Source: Bacteroidales bacterium (lineage in GTDB: Bacteria > Bacteroidota > Bacteroidia > Bacteroidales > VadinHA17). From it: 35,903 bases of DNA. Every line of letters starts with the position of its first letter. Within the stretch, counting starts at the first letter, position 1. A program made the position numbers and the translations under genes. Shown here one piece after another: positions 8,697 to 16,883 of this stretch. Below the pieces are notes generated by a model. That model worked only from the letters and a program-made list of their open reading frames with translations. It searched no databases and was not told where the DNA came from. The stretch is from contig SLNP01000093.1 in assembly GCA_007132995.1 (NCBI GenBank), positions 1 to 35,903 of the forward strand, read 5' to 3'.

Positions 8697-10619
8697 CTAT
8701 TTAACCTCTTCGAAATCTACATCGGTAACATCATTGTCCGATGAGTCATCACTGCCTTTCTTGCCATCGCCCTGACTCTCTTCACCTGCAGCTCCCTGCT
8801 GCTGAGCCTGTTGTTCGGCTGAGGCTTTGTACATCTCTTCAGATGCTGCCTGCCAGGCACTGTTCATTTCGGCCATGGCCGGGTCTATCTTTGAAATATC
8901 CTGACTCTTATGTGCCTCTTTGAGCTTCTCGAGGGCAGACTCAATAGCACTTTTTTTGTCGGCAGGGATCTTGTCGCCAAACTCTTTCATCTGCTTTTCG
9001 GTGCTGAATATAAGACTGTCGGCGCTATTTATCTTATCGACAGTTTCGCGTGCCTGCTTGTCGGCCTCTTCGTTGGCTTTGGCTTCCTCTTTCATCCGGT
9101 TTATCTCATCTTCGGTAAGTCCGGACGAGGCCTCTATGCGTATCTTCTGCTCTTTTCCGGTTCCCTTGTCTTTGGCTGAGACATTGAGAATACCGTTGGC
9201 ATCTATGTCGAAGGTAACCTCTATCTGAGGTATCCCCCTTGGCGCGGGAGGAATTCCATCAAGATGAAACCTGCCTATTGTCTTGTTGCCCTGCGCCATA
9301 GGCCTCTCTCCCTGAAGAACATGAATCTCTACCGAGGGCTGACTGTCAGCAGCAGTGGTGAATACCTCTGTCTTTTTGGTAGGAATGGTGGTGTTCGCCT
9401 CTATAAGCTTCGTCATTACCCCACCCATTGTCTCAATACCAAGCGAAAGCGGCGTTACATCGAGCAGGAGAACATCTTTTACCTCGCCTGTAAGTACTCC
9501 GCCCTGTATGGCTGCTCCAATGGCAACTACCTCATCGGGATTAACCCCCTTGGATGGTGCCTTGCCGAAAAAATCTTCGACGACCTTCTGTATAGCCGGT
9601 ATCCTGGTAGAACCGCCTACAAGTAGTACCTCGTCGATGTCTGAAGGCTGAAGGCCGGCATCACTAAGAGCTTTTTTGCAGGGGCCGATCACATCCTGTA
9701 TAAGCTTGTCTGAGAGCTTTTCAAAATGTGCGCGGGTAAGTGTCTTTACAAGGTGCTTAGGTATACCATCAACAGGCATAATGTAGGGGAGATTGATCTC
9801 TGTCTGTGTGGAACTGGAGAGCTCTACCTTTGCCTTCTCAGCAGCCTCTTTGAGACGCTGTAACGCCATCGGGTCTCTCTTCAGATCGATTCCCTCATCT
9901 TTCTTGAACTCCTCTGCCAACCATTCGATAATTACCTGATCGAAATCATCACCACCAAGATGAGTGTCTCCGTTTGTCGATTTAACCTCAAAAACTCCGT
10001 CACCAAGCTCGAGTATCGAGATGTCAAAGGTTCCTCCACCCAGATCGAATACCGCAATCTTGAGATCCTGACTCTTCTTGTCAAGGCCGTAGGCAAGTGA
10101 AGCGGCAGTGGGCTCGTTAATGATTCTCATCACCTTCAGTCCGGCAATCTCTCCGGCCTCTTTGGTGGCCTGTCGCTGTGAGTCACTGAAGTAGGCAGGT
10201 ACAGTAATGACCGCCTCTGTTACCTCCTGCCCGAGGTAGTCTTCTGCTGTCTTCTTCATCTTCTGAAGAACCATTGCCGATATCTCCTGTGGCGAGTATT
10301 TCCTCTCTTCTATCTCTACCCTGGGTGTATCGTTCTCTCCTTTTACAACCTTGTAGGGGACTCTCTTAACCTCTTCCGTGACCTTGTCCCAACCTTCGCC
10401 CATAAATCTTTTTATGGAAAAAATGGTCTTGTCTGCGTTTGTGATTGCCTGCCTTTTAGCCGGATCGCCAACCTTTCTCTCTCCGTTTGCAACAAAAGCA
10501 ACAACAGAAGGGGTGGTTCTCTTACCTTCACTATTCGGTATAACAACCGGCTCGTTTCCCTCCATCACAGAAACACAGGAGTTTGTGGTTCCGAGGTCTA
10601 TTCCAATAATTTTACCCAT
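8697..10619 (-). CDS. dnaK: Chaperone DnaK (Hsp70)
   Basis: A 640-residue Hsp70, typical length. The ATPase domain begins [20 protein letters not shown] and includes the phosphate loop [16 protein letters not shown] (near 194-209) and the adenosine-site [14 protein letters not shown]. The conserved interdomain linker [12 protein letters not shown] (near 387) leads to the substrate-binding domain and helical lid. The C-terminus ends [10 protein letters not shown], close to the EEVD-like tails of bacterial DnaK. It folds and refolds cytoplasmic proteins with DnaJ and GrpE, neither of which is encoded here. The gene is monocistronic with its own terminator. No CIRCE (HrcA) inverted repeat and no TAnnTTTG box are visible upstream, so its heat-shock control is not apparent. 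Confidence 0.98.
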   Translation of the reverse strand: MGKIIGIDLGTTNSCVSVMEGNEPVVIPNSEGKRTTPSVVAFVANGERKVGDPAKRQAITNADKTIFSIKRFMGEGWDKVTEEVKRVPYKVVKGENDTPRVEIEERKYSPQEISAMVLQKMKKTAEDYLGQEVTEAVITVPAYFSDSQRQATKEAGEIAGLKVMRIINEPTAASLAYGLDKKSQDLKIAVFDLGGGTFDISILELGDGVFEVKSTNGDTHLGGDDFDQVIIEWLAEEFKKDEGIDLKRDPMALQRLKEAAEKAKVELSSSTQTEINLPYIMPVDGIPKHLVKTLTRAHFEKLSDKLIQDVIGPCKKALSDAGLQPSDIDEVLLVGGSTRIPAIQKVVEDFFGKAPSKGVNPDEVVAIGAAIQGGVLTGEVKDVLLLDVTPLSLGIETMGGVMTKLIEANTTIPTKKTEVFTTAADSQPSVEIHVLQGERPMAQGNKTIGRFHLDGIPPAPRGIPQIEVTFDIDANGILNVSAKDKGTGKEQKIRIEASSGLTEDEINRMKEEAKANEEADKQARETVDKINSADSLIFSTEKQMKEFGDKIPADKKSAIESALEKLKEAHKSQDISKIDPAMAEMNSAWQAASEEMYKASAEQQAQQQGAAGEESQGDGKKGSDDSSDNDVTDVDFEEVK

Positions 10620-10920
10620 ATCTATATCTCTTTTCTGTATTTAAAACTTTTCTCAATTCTGTACGCAACAGCCGAACCTTTAAGGTCACCGCTGAAACTG
10701 ATACAGCCGGCTGCTACCATTGCCAGGGGAGAGATCAATCATTGTGCCATGACTGTAAGCTGATGGTACTCCTGTAATAATGGCACTTCGTTCTCCTGTA
10801 CTTTTTCCGGGCAGGGTAAAAAGGGTGACAAAACGACAGTCTTATGGCGCTTATTTCATGCTGTACAGTTTAAAATCAACTCTATTTTGTAGCTTTGTTC
10901 CGACTTAAACTATATGTGCT
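10620..10920. promoter_or_regulatory. Divergent dnaK/panB intergenic region with an inverted repeat
   Basis: A 301-base region between divergent genes. It contains a spaced inverted repeat GTGCCAT (10744-10750) and ATGGCAC (10780-10786), and a panB -7 element at 10890. The right arm is part of a 13-mer, GTAATAATGGCAC, that recurs upstream of fmt (17914-17926). I see no gene, CIRCE element or riboswitch here. Confidence 0.4.
10890..10897 (+). promoter_or_regulatory. Bacteroidota -7 element for panB
   Basis: TAGCTTTG is a perfect match to TAnnTTTG and ends 23 bases before the panB ATG, leaving a short leader. No TTG is visible at the usual -33 distance. Confidence 0.55.
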
Positions 10921-11736
10921 ATGTCAATACATAAAAAGGTAAGGCGGGTTACTACCCATGTTTTGTCAGAGATGAAGCTTCGCAGTGAGAAGATAGCGAT
11001 GCTGACAGCATATGACTACTCTATGGCCGGTATAGTCGATTCGGCCGGTGTCGATATTGTTCTTGTGGGTGACTCTGCATCTAATGTGATGGCGGGGTAT
11101 GAGACGACCTTGCCTATTACCCTGGATAATATGATATACCACGCAGCATCTGTGGTAAGGGCAGTCAAGAGAGCCCTTGTGGTTGTAGATATGCCCTTTG
11201 GAACCTATCAGGGTAACTCTATGCAGGCACTTGCCTCTGCTATCCGTATAATGAAGGAGACTGGCGCGCACGCTGTTAAACTGGAGGGAGGAACCGAGAT
11301 TATAGGGTCGGTTGACAGAATTCTCTCTGCCGGCATACCTGTAATGGGACACCTTGGCTTAACGCCACAGTCAATACATAAGTTTGGCACCTATGTGGTC
11401 AGGGCCAGGGAGGAGGAGGAGGCTAATAAGCTGAAAAAGGATGCTCTAAGACTGCAGGAGGCCGGAGTGTTCGCCATTGTCCTGGAGAAGGTTCCCGCTA
11501 AGCTGGCTGCTTCAGTTACGGAAGAGCTTAATATTCCCGTTATTGGAATAGGCGCCGGTAAGGATGTCGATGGACAGGTGCTGGTGCTTCATGATATGCT
11601 CGGTATCACCCAGGAGTTTTCCCCGAGGTTCCTCCGAAGATACCATAACCTGAATGAAGAGATACGAGGAGCGGTCTCTTCATATGTCGATGATGTAAGG
11701 TCTGAATCTTTCCCGGGCGAGAATGAACAGTATTGA
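10921..11736 (+). CDS. panB: 3-methyl-2-oxobutanoate hydroxymethyltransferase (ketopantoate hydroxymethyltransferase)
   Basis: A 271-residue enzyme that transfers a hydroxymethyl group from 5,10-methylene-tetrahydrofolate to 2-oxoisovalerate, giving ketopantoate, the first committed step to pantothenate and coenzyme A. The TIM-barrel motifs are intact: MLTAYDY, metal-binding Asp51 in [12 protein letters not shown], Asp90 in VVDMPFGTY, Glu122 in [12 protein letters not shown], and the catalytic base Glu189 in LEKVP. Length is normal. The rest of the pantothenate pathway is not in the window. The RluA-type synthase gene follows after 12 bases and is probably co-transcribed, although the functions are unrelated. 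Confidence 0.97.
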   Translation: MSIHKKVRRVTTHVLSEMKLRSEKIAMLTAYDYSMAGIVDSAGVDIVLVGDSASNVMAGYETTLPITLDNMIYHAASVVRAVKRALVVVDMPFGTYQGNSMQALASAIRIMKETGAHAVKLEGGTEIIGSVDRILSAGIPVMGHLGLTPQSIHKFGTYVVRAREEEEANKLKKDALRLQEAGVFAIVLEKVPAKLAASVTEELNIPVIGIGAGKDVDGQVLVLHDMLGITQEFSPRFLRRYHNLNEEIRGAVSSYVDDVRSESFPGENEQY

Positions 11737-11748
11737 ACAGAAGTAACG

Positions 11749-12483
11749 ATGATGCCTGAAATTGTGTATGAAGATAATCACCTGATTGCGGTTAACAAAA
11801 GGAGCTCAGATCTGGTGCAGGGCGACAAAACCGGTGATGAGTCGCTGGATGTTGCTGTGAAAAAGTATATTAAAGAGAAGTACAATAAGCCGGGTAATGT
11901 TTTTGCAGGTGTTATTCACAGAATAGACAGGCCTGTGAGTGGTGTGGTTCTCTATGCGCGGACATCAAAGGCGCTATCCAGAATGAGCGAAGTTTTTCGC
12001 GAGAAGAGGATCAGGAAGAGGTATATCGCTGTAGTAAAGGAGATGCCACCCGCAGAAAAGGGTGAGCTGAGACACTACCTTAAGAAAAATGAGAAGCAGA
12101 ACAGGTCTTATGCCTTTTCCGATCAGGTGCGGGGGGCTAAGGAGTCTCTGCTTAAATACTATATCGCAGGCAGGTCTGCCAGCTACTACCTGCTGGTTGT
12201 TGACCTGCTTACAGGCCGGCACCACCAGATACGATCGCAACTCGCTGCAGTGGGATGCCCCATAAGAGGTGATCTTAAATATGGTTTCTCCCGCTCTAAC
12301 AGGGGTGGTGGCATAGACCTTCATGCCCTTCAGCTTTCGTTTATGCATCCGATAAGGAATGAACCTTTGACGATAACCGCCCAGCCCCCGGCAGATAGCG
12401 CATTCAGACAGATATTCGGCCATATAATAACAGACTCTGTATTGGCAGACGGGCCTAAACCTGAGGAGATCGCGGGCTATTGA
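11749..12483 (+). CDS. RluA-family RNA pseudouridine synthase
   Basis: A 244-residue protein with the RluA-family catalytic motif HRIDRPVSGVVLYA (residues 57-70; catalytic Asp60) and a later LLTGRHHQIRSQLA segment. It converts specific uridines in rRNA or tRNA to pseudouridine. It lacks the N-terminal S4 RNA-binding domain found in RluC and RluD, so it is closer in architecture to RluA or TruC; the target base cannot be predicted. Two consecutive ATG codons make the exact start ambiguous by one residue. It lies 12 bases downstream of panB, and a hairpin about 50 bases past its stop may end the transcript. Confidence 0.92.
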   Translation: MMPEIVYEDNHLIAVNKRSSDLVQGDKTGDESLDVAVKKYIKEKYNKPGNVFAGVIHRIDRPVSGVVLYARTSKALSRMSEVFREKRIRKRYIAVVKEMPPAEKGELRHYLKKNEKQNRSYAFSDQVRGAKESLLKYYIAGRSASYYLLVVDLLTGRHHQIRSQLAAVGCPIRGDLKYGFSRSNRGGGIDLHALQLSFMHPIRNEPLTITAQPPADSAFRQIFGHIITDSVLADGPKPEEIAGY

Positions 12484-12491
12484 GTATCGGG

Positions 12492-12565
12492 AATCTCAGG
12501 TGTAGATGAAATCTCAGGTGTATATATAAAGTGAAGATGGGGCGTAAAAGGTACACCCCATCTTC
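12492..12565 (+). terminator. Hairpin and 13-bp direct repeat after the pseudouridine synthase gene
   Basis: A perfect 10-bp stem, GAAGATGGGG (12533-12542) and CCCCATCTTC (12556-12565), with a 13-base loop is followed only by TTTGG, so it is a possible but weak intrinsic terminator. Just upstream the 13-mer AATCTCAGGTGTA occurs twice (12492-12504 and 12510-12522) with an 18-base period. Confidence 0.5.
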
Positions 12566-12666
12566 TTTGGTACATGAAAGCCTGACTGTTGTTGTTGGTT
12601 GCGCTATCGCATATCGCCTTGTGTAATCTCTACAGTGCAAATATATGACAGTAAGGGGGGTACTGT

Positions 12667-12704
12667 GGTTAAGATATGGTTAAATCGGGTTAAGGAAAAG
12701 TTAA
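12667..12704 (+). promoter_or_regulatory. Four helically phased GTTAA direct repeats (probable response-regulator site)
   Basis: GTTAA starts at 12668, 12679, 12689 and 12700, giving steps of 11, 10 and 11 bases; three copies are GGTTAA and the fourth AGTTAA. One helical turn between direct repeats is how OmpR/PhoB-family dimers bind DNA. The array sits roughly 40-77 bases upstream of the transcription start predicted from the -7 box at 12732, a classic activator position. The operon encodes an OmpR-family regulator, so autoregulation is the simplest reading. Confidence 0.55.
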
Positions 12705-12731
12705 ACAGAAACCTTCTTGGCTACATAGTCT

Positions 12732-12739
12732 TAAATTTG
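12732..12739 (+). promoter_or_regulatory. Bacteroidota -7 element abutting the histidine kinase start
   Basis: TAAATTTGC is a perfect TAnnTTTG match that ends five bases before the ATG. If the transcription start lies at the usual distance, the mRNA would begin at or within a base or two of the start codon. No -33 TTG is present, which fits an activator-dependent promoter. Confidence 0.6.
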
Positions 12740-12744
12740 CAGAT

Positions 12745-14394
12745 ATGAGCAAGCGGCGTTTTATCTGGTTAATTGCTATGATGGTGATCTCTATTACGGG
12801 GGTCACAGTGATGCAGCTATTCTGGATCAATAATGCCATAGCAATAAGGAATGAGAATTTCGACAACTCTGTATTCAATGCACTGAACCGGGCTGCCAAC
12901 CAGCTGGAGTCTACCGGTAATGTCTCTTTTATGAATCAATATATGTTGCGGGAGTTCCTCTGGCCGGAAGTTGACTCTTTTGAGAATGTAGACCACTACC
13001 TCTCTATCGAATCTTTCTCGTCAATTATGGGTGGGAGTGGCCTTACCTTCAGGCGTGGGAGGCTTGCTGACTCGAGCATGGCCGGAGTCAGGGAGGGTCC
13101 GCGGATATCTGCCGGAGAGGCTCCGGTATATTCGAGAGTGGAGTCTGATGGGGACTCTGTAGCGCTAATAATATCAGTGCCCGAAGGTGCCAGCGCGGTT
13201 ATGGGGGCAGATTCAGAAACCTCATCTTCAACCCGGGAACAGAGGGTTGTGGTAGGGCAGGATGAATATGTCAGCTGGCTGAGTAAGCGGATGGAGGAGC
13301 TCCAGAATATTAGTGACCAGATGATTAGTGAGTTGTCTCAATGGGAGTCAAGAAGCACTCCTGACAGCCGTATGGTTGACAATACCCTTAGCAGGATGTT
13401 GGACCTCTATGGTATAAAGGTGCCCTATGAGTTCATTGTTTTAAGCGGCGATGAGATAGCGGGAGGTGACTACTCTGATGCAAACCTTGAGCGACTTAAA
13501 GAGAGCGAATACGGGGTGTCTCTCTTTCCAGACAGACTGGTAGGTGATGACATGGTTTTAAAGCTCATATTTCCCGAGAAGCGTGAATTCCTTATCGGAA
13601 GTATGATGGGGCTTTTAACAGGCTCTCTTATCTTTTCGCTTGTGATACTCTCGACATTCGGACTTAGCCTCTATCTTATTGTACGACAGAAGAAGATATC
13701 TGAGATGAAGGCCGATTTTGTCAATAATATGACCCACGAGTTTAAAACGCCTATAGCGACAATATCGCTGGCAGCCGATACAATTGTTAACCCACGCATA
13801 ATTGCAGATGAAAAGGGCATCAAGCACTTCGTGGGGATGATAAAAAAGGAGAACAGCAGAATGAACAGGCAGGTAGAGACTATACTGCAGCTTGCATCAC
13901 TTGATCGTCATGAGATAGACTTTAAGTTTTCTGATGTTTCTCTTCACTCAATCATTGAGAAGGCAATAGAGTCTATGGAGATCCAGGTGAGACAGAAGAA
14001 CGGGATTATTACCCCTCTGCTAGAGGCGGTTGACAGTGTTATTTATGGTGATCCCGAACACCTGACCAACCTTATGCATAACCTGCTTGATAATGCCAAT
14101 AAGTATAGCCCCGATGAGCCCGATATAACGGTTGAGACTGGCAACAGGGATGACGGCATCTTTATCAGGGTTACAGACAAGGGGGTGGGGATGACCAAGT
14201 CTGTGCAGTCGAAAATATTTGACAGTTTCTACCGCCAGCCGGTGGGCAATATACACAATGTTAAGGGCTTTGGTCTTGGACTGAGCTATGTGAAGAAGAT
14301 AGTTGATGCCCACAAGGGCGTCATTGAGGTTACAAGCGAAACGGGCAAAGGCAGTAGCTTTGAAATCTATTTACCTTTTAACTGGGAGGATTAA
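12745..14394 (+). CDS. Membrane sensor histidine kinase (RprX-like)
   Basis: A 549-residue two-component sensor. A transmembrane helix spans about residues 7-27 and a second about 283-312, enclosing a roughly 255-residue extracytoplasmic sensor region. The transmitter follows: H-box MTHEFKTPIATISLA with phospho-accepting His331, N-box HLTNLMHNLLDNANKYSP (near 438-455), G1 DKGVGM and G2 GFGLGLSYVKKIV. The kinase core is intact. The sensor region, rich in Ser and Glu, matches no domain I recognise. The response regulator starts one base after the stop codon, so the two are translationally coupled. Layout resembles Bacteroides RprX, but orthology is an inference. Confidence 0.93.
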   Translation: MSKRRFIWLIAMMVISITGVTVMQLFWINNAIAIRNENFDNSVFNALNRAANQLESTGNVSFMNQYMLREFLWPEVDSFENVDHYLSIESFSSIMGGSGLTFRRGRLADSSMAGVREGPRISAGEAPVYSRVESDGDSVALIISVPEGASAVMGADSETSSSTREQRVVVGQDEYVSWLSKRMEELQNISDQMISELSQWESRSTPDSRMVDNTLSRMLDLYGIKVPYEFIVLSGDEIAGGDYSDANLERLKESEYGVSLFPDRLVGDDMVLKLIFPEKREFLIGSMMGLLTGSLIFSLVILSTFGLSLYLIVRQKKISEMKADFVNNMTHEFKTPIATISLAADTIVNPRIIADEKGIKHFVGMIKKENSRMNRQVETILQLASLDRHEIDFKFSDVSLHSIIEKAIESMEIQVRQKNGIITPLLEAVDSVIYGDPEHLTNLMHNLLDNANKYSPDEPDITVETGNRDDGIFIRVTDKGVGMTKSVQSKIFDSFYRQPVGNIHNVKGFGLGLSYVKKIVDAHKGVIEVTSETGKGSSFEIYLPFNWED

Positions 14395-14395
14395 G

Positions 14396-15172
14396 ATGAC
14401 AAGGAGGAGGAAAACCAGGATATTTCTCGTTGAAGATGATCTCAGCTTTGGCTCGGTTCTCAGGTCATATCTGGAGATAAATGACTTTGAAGTTGACTGG
14501 GTGGATGACGGCAAGTACGCTGTTGATACATTTCGTAAGGGCTCTTACGATATATGTATACTGGATATCATGTTGCCCAATGTTGACGGATTTACCATAG
14601 GGGAGGAGATAAGGAGAATAAACACCTCTGTGCCTATTGTCTTTCTGACCGCAAAGAAGATGAAGGAGGATCAGCTTAAAGGTTACGGCCTGGGCGCTGA
14701 TGACTACATAACTAAACCTTTCGATACTGAGATACTGCTCTGTAAAATAAAGGCTATTCTCTCCCGCAATGAGCTTATGAACCCCGAAAAGGACATATAT
14801 GAGGTAGGAGGGTTCCTGTTTAACAGTAAACTGAGAACATTAACGGCCGGAGAGAAGGTGATTAAGATGACCCCAAAGGAGGGGCAGCTATTGGAGATGC
14901 TTGCCCGATATCCCAATACCCTTATAAGTCGTGAAGCGGCCCTGAAAAAGATATGGGGGTCGGATGATTATTTTACGGCTAGAAGTATGGATGTGTATAT
15001 TACTAAGCTGCGAAAATACCTCTCTACAGACCCCTCTGTTTCGATAAAGAATATTCACGGATCTGGCTTTCAACTGCTGGTTGAGGAGAAGGGTGAGGGT
15101 AACGGTGAGGGTAACGGTGAGGGTAACGGTGAGGGTAACGGTGAGGGAGCTGGCGATAAGACAGCCGGTTAA
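14396..15172 (+). CDS. OmpR-family response regulator with repetitive Gly-Glu-Gly-Asn tail (RprY-like)
   Basis: A 258-residue regulator. The receiver domain has the acidic pocket Asp14-Asp15, phospho-acceptor Asp57 (CILDIMLPNVDG), Thr85 and Lys107 (ADDYITKPF). A winged-helix DNA-binding domain of OmpR type follows (LTPKEGQ-like MTPKEGQLLEML and YITKLRKYL). After the domain ends, a low-complexity tail GEGNGEGNGEGN is encoded by a 12-bp tandem repeat. The longer reading frame from 14303 overlaps the kinase gene; ATG at 14396, one base after the kinase stop, gives the normal MTRRRKTRIFLVEDD start. It probably binds the phased GTTAA repeats upstream of the operon. Confidence 0.95.
   Translation: MTRRRKTRIFLVEDDLSFGSVLRSYLEINDFEVDWVDDGKYAVDTFRKGSYDICILDIMLPNVDGFTIGEEIRRINTSVPIVFLTAKKMKEDQLKGYGLGADDYITKPFDTEILLCKIKAILSRNELMNPEKDIYEVGGFLFNSKLRTLTAGEKVIKMTPKEGQLLEMLARYPNTLISREAALKKIWGSDDYFTARSMDVYITKLRKYLSTDPSVSIKNIHGSGFQLLVEEKGEGNGEGNGEGNGEGNGEGAGDKTAG
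15092..15148 (+). repeat. 12-bp minisatellite inside the response regulator gene
   Basis: Four exact copies of GGTGAGGGTAAC start at 15092, 15104, 15116 and 15128, then a partial fifth. Each copy encodes Gly-Glu-Gly-Asn. Because the unit is a multiple of three, copy-number changes would alter tail length without a frameshift. Confidence 0.9.
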
Positions 15173-15190
15173 TATGCCATATATTTGCAG

Positions 15191-15664
15191 CTATGCCTGA
15201 AAGGCCATGGGTAGCAGTGAGCCGGCTCCGTCACAAACCACTGTTTTTTCTGACCCTCCCATTATTATCTTAATACGATTCCCACTTCTCATCTCCTCTT
15301 CTGCTATAACCTGCCTGCATTTACCGCATGGTTTAACCGGATTGGCGGTAAGATTTCCCTCTTTTGAAAGAGCGACTACAGCAATGGCTGCCACAGTACT
15401 TCGCGGGTATAGGGCTACCACTGAAGAGAGAGCATTGTGCTCAGCACAGATGCCACCCGGGAATGATGAATTTTCTACATTACACCCGGTCACTACGGTG
15501 CCGTCATCAAGAAGAGCTGCAGATCCGACAGGGAACCCTGAGTAGGGTGAGTAGGATCTTTTTGCAGCCGCAATGGCATGATCAATGAGTTCGGCCTCTG
15601 AGTCTCCGAGTTCATCTTTGCTGTCAAACTCATAAAAAACGATCTCTGTTACTATCCTTTTCAT
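15191..15664 (-). CDS. cdd: Cytidine deaminase
   Basis: A 157-residue zinc enzyme that deaminates cytidine and deoxycytidine in pyrimidine salvage. The zinc and catalytic motifs are intact: CAEHNAL (Cys73, catalytic Glu75) and PCGKCRQV (Cys113, Cys116), with the substrate-binding SYSPYSGFPVGSA and GCNVENSSF segments. Extending the frame to 15766 adds 34 residues that do not resemble the family, from a TTG codon; the ATG at 15664 (MKRIVTEIVFYEFD) gives a normal length and is preferred. The gene converges on the response regulator gene with an 18-base gap. No TAnnTTTG box is seen before the start. Confidence 0.93.
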   Translation of the reverse strand: MKRIVTEIVFYEFDSKDELGDSEAELIDHAIAAAKRSYSPYSGFPVGSAALLDDGTVVTGCNVENSSFPGGICAEHNALSSVVALYPRSTVAAIAVVALSKEGNLTANPVKPCGKCRQVIAEEEMRSGNRIKIIMGGSEKTVVCDGAGSLLPMAFQA

Positions 15665-15862
15665 AACCTTGTTAATGTTGATATGGTCTATGCGGCCAGT
15701 TATCAGATTTGAGTCCCGATCAGTCTGCCCTTTCCCTGAATTGTTACTGAGCAGGGCGACCAGCAATTTACGATATTATTGCCATATAACAGATAGAGCA
15801 GGATAGGCACGAAAAGGAGTGTTTGTCCGTTGTTGATAAAATGGCTCTTTTCTTAATAAACT

Positions 15863-15884
15863 CTACATTAAAGACTGGATGTAG
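15863..15884 (+). promoter_or_regulatory. Inverted repeat upstream of the glucosaminidase promoter
   Basis: CTACAT (15863-15868) and ATGTAG (15879-15884) form a perfect 6-bp inverted repeat with a 10-base spacer. It ends 14 bases before the -7 box at 15899, where a dimeric regulator could act. Six-bp arms may be chance. Confidence 0.25.
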
Positions 15885-15898
15885 TTGTTTCGCTACAA

Positions 15899-15906
15899 TA
15901 TTTTTG
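15899..15906 (+). promoter_or_regulatory. Bacteroidota -7 element abutting the glucosaminidase start
   Basis: TATTTTTG is a perfect TAnnTTTG match ending six bases before ATG 15913, so the transcript may be leaderless or nearly so. If ATG 15925 is the true start, the leader would be about 12 bases longer. Confidence 0.5.
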
Positions 15907-15912
15907 TCACAA

Positions 15913-16878
15913 ATGAGCAGTAAGATGAGCAGATATCTCTTTTTTCTACTGGCGGTTATGACTCTGTTTTCATGCAGATCGGCCAGAGTTTCAAATGTAA
16001 GCGTTACACCCGAAAATGAGGTTGTAAGGCTATATCTTGAGCAGTATGCTGCCCTGGCAGTAAGCGAGATGAGGCGAACTGGCATTCCCGCAAGCATTAA
16101 ACTGGCCCAGGGTATGATTGAGTCTGATCATGGGCGCAGTCGTCTGGCCACGCAGGCCAATAACCATTTTGGAATCAAATGCCACAGTAGCTGGACAGGC
16201 CCTATGGTGTATCATGATGATGATGAGACTGATGAATGTTTCCGGAGCTATCGGAATGCTGAACAATCATTTATTGACCACTCAGACTTTCTTCTCAACG
16301 GCTCAAGGTACAGTTCGCTGTTTGACCTGAGACCGACAGACTACAGGGGGTGGGCAAGGGGACTCAGCAGGGCCGGATATGCCACAAATCCGGCATATGC
16401 TGATATGCTAATAAGAAAGATTGAGAACAATAATCTGCAGCTCTATGACAGGGTAGGTACGGGTTCATCGGCTGGTGGCCGGACAAATGTCAGGGAGAGG
16501 CCGGCAACATTGAGGGGCTCAAGGTTTGGAGCTGAAGCGGCCGCACGAGTTATGGTGCGCAACAGGGTTAACTATATAATAGTAGCCGAAGGGGATAGTT
16601 ACGAAACTTTACGCAGAGACTTTAATCTCAGGAGCGGGGAGATTGAGAGATATAATGAGCGCCCGGTTGATGAGCTTCTTGTACCGGGTAACATTCTTTA
16701 CCTTCAGCCGAAGAGAAAGAGGGCTGAGGTTGGCTACCGGCACCACACCGTAAGGGAAGGGGAGACTATGCATGAGATATCCCAGCACTATGCCATAAGG
16801 GTGGAAGAGCTGTATAAACTCAATTTTATGGAGAAGGGCAGTGAGCCCGAGCCCGGTAGACAGATTTTACTCCGTTAG
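15913..16878 (+). CDS. Lipoprotein N-acetylglucosaminidase with two LysM domains
   Basis: A 321-residue cell-wall hydrolase. The N-terminus is a lipoprotein signal with lipobox LFSC (lipidated Cys21). A GH73-type glucosaminidase domain follows, with PASIKLAQGMIESDHGRS (catalytic Glu70), NNHFGIKCH and CFRSYRNAEQSFIDHSDFL. Two LysM peptidoglycan-binding modules fill the C-terminus: roughly residues 217-262 and a clearer one at 274-321 (HHTVREGETMHEISQHYAI). It should cut glycan strands from the periplasmic face of the outer or inner membrane. The frame extends back to 15823, but the -7 box at 15899 and the signal-peptide position favour ATG 15913 or ATG 15925. Confidence 0.92.
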   Translation: MSSKMSRYLFFLLAVMTLFSCRSARVSNVSVTPENEVVRLYLEQYAALAVSEMRRTGIPASIKLAQGMIESDHGRSRLATQANNHFGIKCHSSWTGPMVYHDDDETDECFRSYRNAEQSFIDHSDFLLNGSRYSSLFDLRPTDYRGWARGLSRAGYATNPAYADMLIRKIENNNLQLYDRVGTGSSAGGRTNVRERPATLRGSRFGAEAAARVMVRNRVNYIIVAEGDSYETLRRDFNLRSGEIERYNERPVDELLVPGNILYLQPKRKRAEVGYRHHTVREGETMHEISQHYAIRVEELYKLNFMEKGSEPEPGRQILLR

Positions 16879-16883
16879 AGGCC

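Noticed and set aside
10620..10920. CIRCE/HrcA operator upstream of dnaK
   Set aside because: The nine-base-spaced TTAGCACTC/GAGTGCTAA repeat is absent; the inverted repeat found has a 29-base spacer and another sequence.
14303..14395. Upstream extension of the response regulator overlapping the kinase gene
   Set aside because: The 31 added residues are an out-of-frame reading of the kinase C-terminus and have no receiver-domain features.
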